This document shows, piece after piece, positions 1-7,880 of a stretch of 32,592 nucleotides of DNA. The stretch lies in the NCBI GenBank assembly GCA_002353635.1, contig DEKA01000039.1, forward strand, positions 74,338 through 106,929, given 5' to 3'. This DNA comes from Lachnospiraceae bacterium UBA2734. GTDB lineage: Bacteria; Bacillota; Clostridia; Lachnospirales; Lachnospiraceae. Under the pieces are notes generated by a model, which saw only the letters and a list, made by a program, of their open reading frames with translations, was not told the DNA's origin and searched no databases. Within the stretch, counting starts at the first letter, position 1. Each line of letters opens with the position of its first letter. Position numbers and translations under genes: made by a program.

Positions 1-698
1 TTGCACTCGCCTTTCTGGATGCGGGTGCGGATGTCGCGGTCTGCGGGAGCAATGAAAAAAAAGCGGAACCGCTCATCGCGCATGCGAAGGAGACCGGGCG
101 GAAGTGTATTTTCATACAGTGCAATATCTGCAGCGAAGAAGAAGTGAACCGCATGATGGACGAGATCGCGGCGCAGTTCGGGGCGCTGGACATTGTGGTG
201 AACAGCGCCGGCATGAACCGCCTTCTTCCGGCAGAGGACTATGACACGGAGACTTTTCAGAAGGTGATGGATCTGAATGTCACGGCGATGTTCCGCGTGA
301 CAAGGGAGGCCGGAAAACGCTTCTTCATTCCGCAGCGCTCCGGAAAGGTTCTGAACATCTCCTCTGTGAAGAGCCTCATCGGCACGGATAAGGACTACAT
401 CGCCTACTGCACCAGCAAGGGAGCAGTCAACATGTACACGCGGCAGCTCGCCTGCGAGTGGGGCAGGTACGGCATCAACTGCAATGCCATCGCGCCTACG
501 TTTGTGCGCACCCCCATCAATGCCTTCCAGCTGGATGACCCGGAATTCTACAAGTGTCTGACGGAGCGGATTCCGCTCGGACGCATCGGTCAAAAGAGCG
601 ACATCGCCTCCGCTGCCCTGTTCCTGTGCAGCAGCGCGGCGTCCTTCATCAGCGGGCAGATTCTGTGCGTGGACGGCGGGCTTACAGCGAAGCAATGA
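1..698 (+). CDS. Short-chain dehydrogenase/reductase (SDR), 5' end missing
   Basis: Partial gene, open in frame from base 3 through the left edge; 231 residues are visible. It is a classical SDR that oxidises or reduces an alcohol/ketone with NAD(P). The N-terminal cofactor motif (GxxxGIG) lies outside the window. Seen inside are the NSAG motif (the usual NNAG), the catalytic Ser in NISSV, and the YCTSK (YxxxK) pair followed by AVNMYTRQLACEW, then the C-terminal SGQILCVDGG typical of the family. The sequence is closest in feel to gluconate 5-dehydrogenase or polyol dehydrogenase SDRs, but the substrate cannot be read from it. It converges on the redox operon ending at 812 and may belong to the same catabolic locus; that link is inference from position only. 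Confidence 0.9.
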   Translation, partial: ALAFLDAGADVAVCGSNEKKAEPLIAHAKETGRKCIFIQCNICSEEEVNRMMDEIAAQFGALDIVVNSAGMNRLLPAEDYDTETFQKVMDLNVTAMFRVTREAGKRFFIPQRSGKVLNISSVKSLIGTDKDYIAYCTSKGAVNMYTRQLACEWGRYGINCNAIAPTFVRTPINAFQLDDPEFYKCLTERIPLGRIGQKSDIASAALFLCSSAASFISGQILCVDGGLTAKQ

Positions 699-734
699 GA
701 ATCGGCAGACGGCCTTCGCCCTCTGATTCGGATT

Positions 735-781
735 GAAAATAAAAAATCCATGCGCGCAGAATGGCTGTGCGGCGCATGGAT
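735..781 (-). terminator. Intrinsic terminator of the minus-strand redox operon
   Basis: A perfect 10-bp stem (ATCCATGCGC at 746-755 with GCGCATGGAT at 772-781) lies about 30 bp past the stop codon of the DUF1667 gene. Read on the minus strand it is followed by a T-rich tract (complement of 735-745). The plus-strand side has no T-run, so it should mainly stop the minus-strand operon and is unlikely to be an efficient terminator for the SDR gene. Confidence 0.75.
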
Positions 782-811
782 GCAATGTTTAGCAGTGCCG
801 GACGGTGCGGA

Positions 812-1192
812 TTACTTGTGCGCCGCCGGCACATTTTTTGTTGTAATCAGGTCCGTGTCGAATCCAAGAAAATCATGACAGATAACCGCGCCTGCCCTCA
901 CCGGCGCAGTGACGCGGTACTGCCGGATCTCCTGCACAGCCTCAGGAATCTTCTCTCTGGGAATCGGCTTTGTGATGCGAACGCTCACGAGCGGGAGCTC
1001 CCCTCCCTCAACCAGGATGGAGCTCGCGATAGTTCTCTTCGGCGAGATCAGCTCCTGGCGGACGTACTCCTCTCCTCTTTTACAGGTGTTGCCCTGTATA
1101 TTACTGATGACCGGTGTACCGTTCTTTATTTCATAATCCGCCTCAATCTCGCACCCGTTCGGACAGACGATGCATGTAAATTCTCTCTTCAT
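812..1192 (-). CDS. DUF1667 cysteine-motif protein, third gene of redox operon
   Basis: A 126-residue protein of the DUF1667 family. Members are almost always encoded next to a GlpA-like dehydrogenase and an FAD/NAD oxidoreductase, and are thought to be a small subunit or electron-transfer partner; the biochemical role is not established. Cysteines at residues 7, 10, 14 and 37 (CIVCPNGC and GNTCKRG) look like an iron-sulfur or zinc site, with one further Cys at 105. The ATG at 1192 is preferred over an upstream in-frame start at 1261, which would run 65 bp into the preceding gene. The gene starts 4 bp after the stop of the upstream oxidoreductase, so the two are very probably translationally coupled. 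No signal peptide or membrane segment. Confidence 0.88.
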   Translation of the reverse strand: MKREFTCIVCPNGCEIEADYEIKNGTPVISNIQGNTCKRGEEYVRQELISPKRTIASSILVEGGELPLVSVRITKPIPREKIPEAVQEIRQYRVTAPVRAGAVICHDFLGFDTDLITTKNVPAAHK

Positions 1193-1196
1193 AGTA

Positions 1197-2441
1197 TTAC
1201 CTCTGAACAGCCGTGACTTCGAGATCGCCTGAGGTCTGCAGGTTGTCTGCAGGCACATCAAACTGGATCATCTCCGCCGGCAGTGCCTTCTTTACCGCCT
1301 TCTTTGCGATCAGATTTCCGTTCTGGCGCACCTCAATCGCCGCATTCTTCATGACATGACTGACGCGCATGGACAGCCTGAAGGGATTTGCACCGCTGAC
1401 CTTCTGCGGAATGACATGGTTGATATCAGTGTCATAATGTACGTCAAGTGTGCAGGGAGGCAGGCTCCCTTCTCTGACATACTCCGCGACATGATCCGCC
1501 AGTCTCTCCGCCTCCATGGAGACGAAATCCACAAGATCATGCACATGCAGAACATTGCCGGCTGCAAAGATGCCAGGAACGCTCGTCATATAATTCTCAT
1601 CCACAATGGCGCCGTGCGTCCTTGGATCAAGCGTGACGCCGGCGTCAAGTGAGAGCTCATTCTCCGGAATAAGACCGACAGAGAGGATCAGGGTATCGCA
1701 AGGGTAATACTGTTCCGTGCCCGGAATGGGCTTCATGTGCGCATCCACCGCGGAGACGGTGACGCCCTCGAGTCTGCTGCTGCCGTGAATCTTTGTCACT
1801 GTATGACTTAAATAAAGCGGAATGTGATAGTCATTCAGGCACTGCTCAATGTTGCGGGGCAGTCCAGACGGATATGGCTGCACCTCAAAGACTGCATGTA
1901 CATGTGCGCCCTCGAGCGTGAGGCGTCTTGCCATGATCATGCCGATGTCCCCGGAGCCGAGAATAATGACCTCCCGCGCCGGCATCCTGTTATAAAGATT
2001 GATGTATGCCTGGGCAACACCGGCAGTGAAAACACCCGTCGGCCGCTCACCCGGTATCGCCAGGGCGCCCTGTGTCCTCTCCCGGCAGCCCATAGTAAGA
2101 ACTACAGACTTCGCCTGGTATTCGCGGATGCCGCCGGGTGTTGCAATCGTCACCAGCCTGCTGCCTGTGATATTCATCACTGCAGCATCCGTCAGATACG
2201 GGATGCCGAGTGCCGTCACTTCATCGATGAATTTCTGTGCATATTCAGGGCCCGAGAGACTCTCGCCAAAGCGGGAGAGACCAAAACCATCATGAATGCA
2301 CTGGCGCAGGATTCCGCCCAGCTGCCGCTCTCTCTCCACGATGAGAATGCTCCGCATTCCCTTCTTCCACAGCTCCACTGCAGCAGCAAGGCCTGCGGGA
2401 CCGCCGCCGACGATGAGGGTGTCTATATTTTCACGGATCAT
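1197..2441 (-). CDS. FAD/NAD(P)-dependent oxidoreductase, GlpB/HcnB-like, second gene of redox operon
   Basis: A 414-residue two-dinucleotide-fold flavoprotein. The FAD-binding GGGPAGLA is at residues 12-19, followed by GGILRQCIHDGFG, which is characteristic of this subgroup. A second Rossmann motif, LGSGDIG at 161-167, should bind NAD(P). The segment containing GIFAAGNVLHVHD is the usual second FAD contact. Family knowledge: such proteins sit between a GlpA-like dehydrogenase and DUF1667 in many Firmicutes and are often annotated as part of an anaerobic glycerol-3-phosphate dehydrogenase. The likely job is to pass electrons from the GlpA-like subunit to NAD or another carrier. It overlaps the upstream gene by 4 bp (2438-2441), a typical coupled ATGA-type junction. 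The physiological substrate is unknown. Confidence 0.88.
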   Translation of the reverse strand: MIRENIDTLIVGGGPAGLAAAVELWKKGMRSILIVERERQLGGILRQCIHDGFGLSRFGESLSGPEYAQKFIDEVTALGIPYLTDAAVMNITGSRLVTIATPGGIREYQAKSVVLTMGCRERTQGALAIPGERPTGVFTAGVAQAYINLYNRMPAREVIILGSGDIGMIMARRLTLEGAHVHAVFEVQPYPSGLPRNIEQCLNDYHIPLYLSHTVTKIHGSSRLEGVTVSAVDAHMKPIPGTEQYYPCDTLILSVGLIPENELSLDAGVTLDPRTHGAIVDENYMTSVPGIFAAGNVLHVHDLVDFVSMEAERLADHVAEYVREGSLPPCTLDVHYDTDINHVIPQKVSGANPFRLSMRVSHVMKNAAIEVRQNGNLIAKKAVKKALPAEMIQFDVPADNLQTSGDLEVTAVQR

Positions 2442-3925
2442 TGTGCCTCCCTCCTGCTCTCTGCCTCAGATCTGACCACACCGAAGAACGGATGGCTTCC
2501 TGCTCTCTCGTAAGTGATCTCTGTCGGGCGGATGCCCAGCTCCTTTTCCAGCATGCTGCTGATGCGCATCTGGCAGTAACCGCCCTGGCAGCGTCCCATC
2601 ATGCACCTCGTGCGGTACTTGACACTCACCATGGTGTGCGCGCCCAGCGGATTGTGAATGGCCTGCAGGATCTCGGCCTTCGTCACCTTCTCACAGCGGC
2701 AGACCAGCTCGCCGTAGTCGGGATTTTTCTGAATCAGCGCGTCCTGCTCCTGCGGTGTGAGGAGAGCAAACCTTGTTATTCCCTTGCGCGTGCCGTCGAA
2801 ATCCACGTTCTCTGCAAAATGCTCTCTCTCCTTCATCATGTCGATCACATACCTTGCGATGGCGACGGAAGCGGTCAGTCCCGGCGACTCGATGCCGACG
2901 AGGTTCACAGCATTCGGTGCAAGGTCATCTCTGATCTCGATCTTGAAATCCTGGATCTTTCCGTTGTCGTCGACCCACTTGGGCAGGATGCCGGAATAGG
3001 TGCGGATATAGTCAGATTTCTTCACGTGCGGCCAGATCTTCATGGCCTCCTGATAGAGGTAATCCAGATTTTTCTGCTCTGTTCCATAGTAGGAGAGGTT
3101 GTCCGTATCCTCTGCTGTGGGACCCAGAAGAACATTGCCGTCCGTTGTGATCGTGACATGGATCCCCATGTAGGTGTTCGAAGGAACGGTGTAGATCGGC
3201 ATCGGCACAAGAGCACCAAGTCTCTGATCGAGGATGATATAGTCGTCCTTGGAGCCGATGATCTTATAGCCCCTGATGCCCAGCATGTCGCTGATCTTCC
3301 CGCAGCCAAGGCCGGCCGCATTCACGGCCCAGCGTGCGGCATAAGTGTCGCCGTGTGCCGTGGTGATCTCCCAGACATTCTCATTGCCGCTGCGGCGGAT
3401 TCCTGTCACTTCGCTGTCAAAATGATATTCGACGCCGTTCTTGTGGGCATTCTCCGCGAGGGCGATGGTCATGAGAAAAGGATCGAGGATGCCCGAATTC
3501 CTGGAGAGCATCGCGAACTTCGCCTGTACTGAAGGCACAAGGCGGTGCAGTTCCTCTTCTCCGATCATCGAAAGGCCCGTCGCACCGTTGACTGCGCCCT
3601 GCCGCATCACGCGGCCGAGCTGTTCGTACTCCTCATCTGTATTGCCAACAAGGACCTTTCCTGTCCGCTTAAAGGGAAAATCCAGTTCCTGCGCGAGCGC
3701 TCCCATCATCCGGTTGCCCTCGACGCACAGCTTCGCCTTCAGTGTCCCCGGATCATAGGCAAAGCCGCCGTGGCACACGCCCGTATTGCGTCCGCTCGTC
3801 TCAAAACAGACATCCAGATTCTTCTCCAGCACGGCGATCTTCAGCCTGTATCTGGAGAGCTCTCGCGCGATGGCGCTGCCGACAACGCCGCCGCCGATGA
3901 TGATCACATCATAGAGTTTTTGCAT
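2438..3925 (-). CDS. GlpA-like FAD-dependent dehydrogenase with C-terminal BFD [2Fe-2S] domain
   Basis: A 495-residue DAO-fold flavoprotein resembling anaerobic glycerol-3-phosphate dehydrogenase GlpA. The FAD motif GGGVVGSAIA starts near residue 11, and the ETSGRNTGVCHGG segment follows the usual DAO pattern. The C-terminal 90 residues form a bacterioferritin-associated-ferredoxin-like domain with CRC at 409-411 and C-x4-C at 441-446, plus Cys451: the expected [2Fe-2S] ligands. The ATG at 3925 is chosen because GGAGG lies 9 bp upstream; the ATG at 3934 directly abuts that GGAGG. First gene of a three-gene operon, with its own promoter at 3965-3993. No glpK, glpF or glpR is visible, so a hydroxy acid or sugar-acid derivative is as plausible as glycerol-3-phosphate. 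Confidence 0.88.
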   Translation of the reverse strand: MQKLYDVIIIGGGVVGSAIARELSRYRLKIAVLEKNLDVCFETSGRNTGVCHGGFAYDPGTLKAKLCVEGNRMMGALAQELDFPFKRTGKVLVGNTDEEYEQLGRVMRQGAVNGATGLSMIGEEELHRLVPSVQAKFAMLSRNSGILDPFLMTIALAENAHKNGVEYHFDSEVTGIRRSGNENVWEITTAHGDTYAARWAVNAAGLGCGKISDMLGIRGYKIIGSKDDYIILDQRLGALVPMPIYTVPSNTYMGIHVTITTDGNVLLGPTAEDTDNLSYYGTEQKNLDYLYQEAMKIWPHVKKSDYIRTYSGILPKWVDDNGKIQDFKIEIRDDLAPNAVNLVGIESPGLTASVAIARYVIDMMKEREHFAENVDFDGTRKGITRFALLTPQEQDALIQKNPDYGELVCRCEKVTKAEILQAIHNPLGAHTMVSVKYRTRCMMGRCQGGYCQMRISSMLEKELGIRPTEITYERAGSHPFFGVVRSEAESRREAQ

Positions 3926-3942
3926 ATGGTGCATCCTCCTCT

Positions 3943-3954
3943 AATTCATCCTAT
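3943..3954. promoter_or_regulatory. Candidate regulator site, left copy of 12-bp inverted repeat
   Basis: AATTCATCCTAT at 3943-3954 recurs as its exact reverse complement at 4067-4078. This copy lies just downstream of the predicted start of transcription of the redox operon, a position suited to repression. It is proposed as a binding site for the divergently encoded FadR-type protein; no experimental support. Confidence 0.4.
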
Positions 3955-3964
3955 CTTTTATTTG

Positions 3965-3993
3965 AGGATAGCATGAGAAGTGTTTGTTTTCAA
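3965..3993 (-). promoter_or_regulatory. Promoter of the GlpA-like operon
   Basis: On the minus strand, -35 TTGAAA (complement of 3988-3993) is separated by exactly 17 bp from -10 TATCCT (complement of 3965-3970). The -10 is preceded by TGC, making it an extended -10. Transcription would begin near 3958, about 33 bp upstream of the start codon. Confidence 0.7.
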
Positions 3994-4066
3994 GCTATTT
4001 TTAGGCGTAATTTGGTTGATTTTTCCCCAAATATCCTGTACTCTTTGTTTAAAAGGTCGTCTATTT

Positions 4067-4078
4067 ATAGGATGAATT
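4067..4078. promoter_or_regulatory. Candidate regulator site, right copy of 12-bp inverted repeat
   Basis: ATAGGATGAATT is the exact reverse complement of 3943-3954. It overlaps a possible plus-strand -10 region (TAGGAT, 17 bp after a weak TTGTTT) for the regulator gene, which would fit autoregulation. The promoter reading is weak; the repeat itself is exact. Confidence 0.4.
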
Positions 4079-4089
4079 CAATGAGTAGA

Positions 4090-4115
4090 ATTGAAAATTT
4101 GGTCTTATTTTCAAT
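4090..4115. repeat. 9-bp perfect inverted repeat in the divergent region
   Basis: ATTGAAAAT at 4090-4098 and ATTTTCAAT at 4107-4115 are separated by 8 bp. The AT-rich dyad lies 57 bp upstream of the regulator start codon. It could be an operator for the FadR-type regulator or a 5' leader hairpin. It is too AT-rich and lacks a T-run after it, so it is not a terminator. Confidence 0.5.
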
Positions 4116-4172
4116 GAACCTTTAACACAGGAAAAATGCGCTGTTCCTATACTGGAAGCACACGGAGAAAAG

Positions 4173-4847
4173 ATGAAAAGACAGACACTCACAGAAAAGA
4201 CAGCGGACGAACTGCTCCGCTATATTCAGGAGCACCAGCTCAAGCCCGGTGACCGGATCGCCACAGAGGCCGACCTGCAGAAGGACCTCGGCGTCGGGCG
4301 CAATACAATAAGAGAGGCGCTTCGCCTCCTGATGTCGAGAGGAATTGTGACGGTCAGACAGGGGTCAGGCACTTATATTTCGGAAAGAGAAGGGGTATCT
4401 GAAGATCCCCTTGGATTTTCCATGCAGAGCGACCGGAAGAAGCTGACGGAGGATCTGCTGCAGACAAGGCTCATTCTGGAGCCGCCGATTGCCGCTCTCG
4501 CGGCGCAGAATGCAGGAAGAGATGATGTGGAAAAACTGCGCGTTATTTTCCAGGAGGCGGACGCGCGCATTCTCGCGCACGGGGAATATGCGGCGCAGGA
4601 CTGCGCCTTTCATGTACAGATCGCCCGCTGCACGCACAACTCCGTCATGGAGAAGCTCATTCCGGTCATCACCAACGGTGTGATGACCTTTGCGGAGAAT
4701 GTCAGGGAGACGGAGTACGAGCAGACGCTCCTCTCCCACCGCGCGATATTCAAGGCAATCGAGGAGCAGCGCCCTGTCGATGCACAAAGGGCTATGGAGT
4801 TCCATGTGCTCTTCAATGCCAACAGGTACAGAGCGGAAGATCAATGA
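4173..4847 (+). CDS. GntR-family transcriptional regulator, FadR subfamily (FCD domain)
   Basis: A 224-residue DNA-binding regulator. The winged helix-turn-helix occupies residues 7-70 (GVGRNTIREALRLL recognition region, then wing VRQGSGTYI). The FCD effector domain spans about 95-217. The residues expected to hold a metal and the ligand are visible: Asp143, His147, His189 and His211, and the family signature FHVQIARCTHN is present. FCD regulators usually sense small organic or sugar acids and are often repressors of an adjacent operon. The start has GGAG eight bases upstream of the ATG. It is divergent from the GlpA-like operon, sharing a 247-bp intergenic region with paired inverted repeats, so that operon is the obvious target. 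The effector is unknown. A possible -10 TATACT is at 4148-4153 but lacks a good -35. Confidence 0.92.
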   Translation: MKRQTLTEKTADELLRYIQEHQLKPGDRIATEADLQKDLGVGRNTIREALRLLMSRGIVTVRQGSGTYISEREGVSEDPLGFSMQSDRKKLTEDLLQTRLILEPPIAALAAQNAGRDDVEKLRVIFQEADARILAHGEYAAQDCAFHVQIARCTHNSVMEKLIPVITNGVMTFAENVRETEYEQTLLSHRAIFKAIEEQRPVDAQRAMEFHVLFNANRYRAEDQ

Positions 4848-4861
4848 CTGGAGTTAAAGAA

Positions 4862-4892
4862 GAAGGCGGGCAGCTTGTCGCTGTCCGCCTTC
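4862..4892. terminator. Bidirectional terminator between convergent regulator and SEC-C genes
   Basis: A 12-bp stem, GAAGGCGGGCAG at 4862-4873 pairing with CTGTCCGCCTTC at 4881-4892 (one G-U pair), with a 7-nt loop. It sits between the regulator stop (4847) and the end of the convergent SEC-C gene (4902). The T-runs on either side are modest. Confidence 0.65.
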
Positions 4893-4901
4893 CGTTCTCT
4901 G

Positions 4902-5411
<510 letters not shown>

Positions 5412-5478
5412 TACCTGTTCCTCCAAAACACATTTCTTATTAGTATCATCCTGTAAGAAGATACTGATCGAAAATATT

Positions 5479-5487
5479 ATTATATCA
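5479..5487 (-). promoter_or_regulatory. Extended -10 promoter for the SEC-C gene
   Basis: TGATATAAT on the minus strand: a perfect TATAAT (5479-5484) preceded by the TGN of an extended -10. The TGA is also the stop codon of dapL (5485-5487). No recognisable -35 is present 16-18 bp upstream. The predicted leader is about 60 nt. Confidence 0.5.
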
Positions 5488-6702
5488 GATCTTCCTGATT
5501 CTCTCCATCGCTTCCACGGAATTCTCATAGGTTCCAAAGGAAGTCAGGCGGAAATAGTGCTCGCCGGATGGACCGAATCCTGATCCCGGTGTGCCGACCA
5601 CATGCGCGCGGTCCAGCAGGAGATCGAAGAACTCCCAGGATGTCATCCCGTTCGGCGCCTTCAGCCAGATATAAGGTGAGTTCACGCCGCCGTAAACTTC
5701 GTAGCCCATTCCTGCAAGAGAGTCTTTGATGAAGCCGGCGTTGTGCATGTAGCGGCCGACCATCTCTTTGATCTCCTTTTTGCCCTCATCCGTGTAGCAG
5801 GCCTCGCCGGCTCTCTGCACAATGTAAGGAGCGCCGTTATACTTCGTCCCGTGGCGGCGCGCCCAGAGACTGTACAGATCGTGCCCGTCCTTGTCCTTCA
5901 GCTCCTTCGGAATGATCGTTGCGCCGAGGCGAAGGCCCGTGAAGCCCGCATTCTTCGAGAACGACTTGATCTCAATCGCACAGGTCCTGGACCCATCACA
6001 CTCAAAGACGGAGTGAGGCACATTATCATCGTGAATGTATGCCTCATAAGCGGAATCGAAAATAATGACCGCCCCGTTCTTATTGGCATAATCTACCCAT
6101 GCCTGCAGCTGATCCTTTGTCAGTGCCATGCCCGTCGGATTGTTCGGTGAGCAGATATAAATGACATCCGGTGTTCTCTCTGGGAAAGCCGGGCAGAAGC
6201 CGTTCTCCGCCGTGCAGGGCATATAGACAACATTGCTCCACTTCTCTGTCTTTGCGTCATACTCGCCCGTTCTGCCTGCCATCACGTTGGAATCCACATA
6301 GACCGGATAGACAGGATCGGTCACCGCGATCACGTTGTCCCGCTCGAAGATTTCCTGAATGTTGCCGGAATCGGACTTCGCGCCGTCGCTGATGAAGACC
6401 TCGTCGTCAGCAATATTGCATCCTCTCGCGCGGTAGTCGTTCTCCGCAATGGCCTTCCTTAAGAATTCATAGCCGAGATCCGGCGCATAACCGCGGAAGG
6501 TCTCCGCACAGCCCATCTCGTCCACTGCCTTGTGCAGCGCCTTGATGACTGCAGGCGGAAGAGGCTGTGTCACATCGCCGATGCCCATGCGGATGATCTT
6601 TGCATCCGGATGCGCCGCAATGTAGGCATTTGTCTTCTTTGCCACTGTTGAGAAGAGATAGCTCCCGGGGAGCTTCAGATAATCGCTGTTCGCTTCGAAC
6701 AT
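5485..6702 (-). CDS. dapL: LL-diaminopimelate aminotransferase
   Basis: A 405-residue class I/II PLP aminotransferase that converts tetrahydrodipicolinate directly to LL-diaminopimelate with glutamate as amino donor, bypassing the succinylase/acetylase steps of lysine and peptidoglycan precursor synthesis. Length and sequence fit the DapL family along the whole protein: MGIGDVTQPLP near the start, SPNNPTG at 185-191, IIFDSAYEAY with the PLP-contacting Asp216, and SFSKNAGFTGLRLG containing Schiff-base Lys250. It lies downstream of dapF, which acts on its product, with 57 bp between them. A perfect -10 TATAAT occurs in that gap (6745-6750), so it may also have its own start of transcription. 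Confidence 0.96.
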   Translation of the reverse strand: MFEANSDYLKLPGSYLFSTVAKKTNAYIAAHPDAKIIRMGIGDVTQPLPPAVIKALHKAVDEMGCAETFRGYAPDLGYEFLRKAIAENDYRARGCNIADDEVFISDGAKSDSGNIQEIFERDNVIAVTDPVYPVYVDSNVMAGRTGEYDAKTEKWSNVVYMPCTAENGFCPAFPERTPDVIYICSPNNPTGMALTKDQLQAWVDYANKNGAVIIFDSAYEAYIHDDNVPHSVFECDGSRTCAIEIKSFSKNAGFTGLRLGATIIPKELKDKDGHDLYSLWARRHGTKYNGAPYIVQRAGEACYTDEGKKEIKEMVGRYMHNAGFIKDSLAGMGYEVYGGVNSPYIWLKAPNGMTSWEFFDLLLDRAHVVGTPGSGFGPSGEHYFRLTSFGTYENSVEAMERIRKI

Positions 6703-6744
6703 AACTGCCGTCCTTTCTGTTCAGTTTTTCTATAGAATGTCTGT

Positions 6745-6750
6745 ATTATA
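6745..6750 (-). promoter_or_regulatory. Candidate -10 element upstream of dapL
   Basis: TATAAT on the minus strand, located between the dapF stop (6760) and the dapL start (6702). No good -35 hexamer is seen at 16-18 bp, so this is a weak or activator-dependent promoter at best. Confidence 0.35.
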
Positions 6751-6759
6751 CAACATCTG

Positions 6760-7677
6760 TCAGATTTCGACCGTGCCCTCGAATACCGTCTTTGCCGGGC
6801 CCGTCATGAAAACCTCATCTGTCTCCTCATTCCACTCGATCTCGAGTGACCCGCCGAGGACATCGACTGTGATCTTCCGCTCCGTCTTTCCGTTCAGAAC
6901 GCAGGCGACGGCCGTCGCGCAGCACCCCGTACCGCAGGCCAGGGTCTCTCCTGCCCCGCGCTCCCAGACTCTCATGCGCACATGAGAGCGATCCAGAACC
7001 TGCACGAATTCGGTATTCGTACGCTTGGGAAAGCGGTCGTTATTTTCAAAAAGAGGGCCGATCTTTGGAAGATCCAGCGCACTGGTATCGTCCACGAAGA
7101 GCACAGCGTGAGGATTGCCCATGGAGACGCAGGTAAGAGCGTATTCCTTCCCGCCCACTGTGAACGGCGCACTCACGATGGGCGACTTCTCCGCCTGCAC
7201 AGGGATATCCGGCGCGTTCAGAATGGGACGGCCCATGTTGACCTTCGCCTTGCAGGCCTTATCGCCGCGGCAGTACAAATCAATTGGATGTACGACGCCG
7301 GCACTGACGATGTCCACATGACTCATGCGGTCACTGTCATTCGCAGAAGGATCTGCAAAGTCACGCGTCATTGCGTGGTCATAGACGTACTTTGCAACGC
7401 ACCTGATGCCGTTGCCGCACATCTCCGCGCGTGTGCCGTCCGCGTTCCACATCTCCATCTCGAAGTCAGCGTGTGCACCATTATCCTTCCCAGACTGCAC
7501 AGTTTGGTCTTTGACGGGGTTAATCCAGATGACGCCGTCGGAGCCGATACCGAAGTGCCGGTCAGAGAGGCGGCGCACAAGAGCAGGTTTATCGGCTTCC
7601 GGCACATGCTCCGTCACACCGTTGATGTAGACGTAGTCGTTGCCGCAGCCCTCCATTTTCGTAAAATGCAGCAGCAT
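6760..7677 (-). CDS. dapF: Diaminopimelate epimerase
   Basis: A 305-residue enzyme that interconverts LL- and meso-diaminopimelate, supplying peptidoglycan and lysine. The two catalytic cysteines are present: Cys87 in EMCGNGIRC and Cys248 in LACGTGCCA. The N-terminus FTKMEGCGNDYVYI is typical. The ATG at 7677 is chosen because GGAGG precedes it by 7 bp and family alignment begins there; a longer frame up to 7767 would run through the palindrome at 7747-7771. The chain is somewhat longer than the usual 270-280 residues because of a surface insertion around residues 54-70. It is followed by dapL and preceded, after 203 bp containing a large palindrome, by nadE. Confidence 0.96.
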   Translation of the reverse strand: MLLHFTKMEGCGNDYVYINGVTEHVPEADKPALVRRLSDRHFGIGSDGVIWINPVKDQTVQSGKDNGAHADFEMEMWNADGTRAEMCGNGIRCVAKYVYDHAMTRDFADPSANDSDRMSHVDIVSAGVVHPIDLYCRGDKACKAKVNMGRPILNAPDIPVQAEKSPIVSAPFTVGGKEYALTCVSMGNPHAVLFVDDTSALDLPKIGPLFENNDRFPKRTNTEFVQVLDRSHVRMRVWERGAGETLACGTGCCATAVACVLNGKTERKITVDVLGGSLEIEWNEETDEVFMTGPAKTVFEGTVEI

Positions 7678-7715
7678 ATTGTCCTCCAAGTTCCGTCTTT
7701 TTTGCGGCATCCCGA

Positions 7716-7742
7716 GGAGAAATGCCCGTATGGACTTTCTCC
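7716..7742. repeat. 7-bp inverted repeat in nadE-dapF gap
   Basis: GGAGAAA at 7716-7722 pairs with TTTCTCC at 7736-7742. It lies immediately beside the large palindrome at 7747-7771. On the minus-strand transcript it would fold just upstream of the dapF ribosome binding site. No T-run follows, so it is not a terminator. Confidence 0.4.
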
Positions 7743-7746
7743 GAAG

Positions 7747-7771
7747 GTAAATGGTCCAGTGGACCATTTAC
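7747..7771. repeat. 25-bp perfect palindrome upstream of dapF
   Basis: GTAAATGGTCCA, a single central G, then TGGACCATTTAC: 12-bp arms with no mismatch. It sits 70 bp upstream of the dapF start, in a 203-bp spacer that also holds smaller hairpins (GCCGC/GCGGC and CGCG-rich elements around 7780-7845). It has no T-run, so it is not an ordinary terminator. It could be a protein-binding operator or an RNA processing/stability hairpin. Confidence 0.75.
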
Positions 7772-7880
7772 GAGAGCGCTTTGACGCGCGATGCGCGGCA
7801 GCGAACCGCAGATCAGCGAAATCGGGGCCGCGTCAGCGGCACCAATCTGTGTTGGAATGCGATCACATTCAGCCTCGCAC

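Noticed and set aside
2441..3532. A 363-codon plus-strand frame opposite the GlpA-like gene
   Set aside because: It is the complement of a well-supported flavoprotein; no domain, no ribosome binding site.
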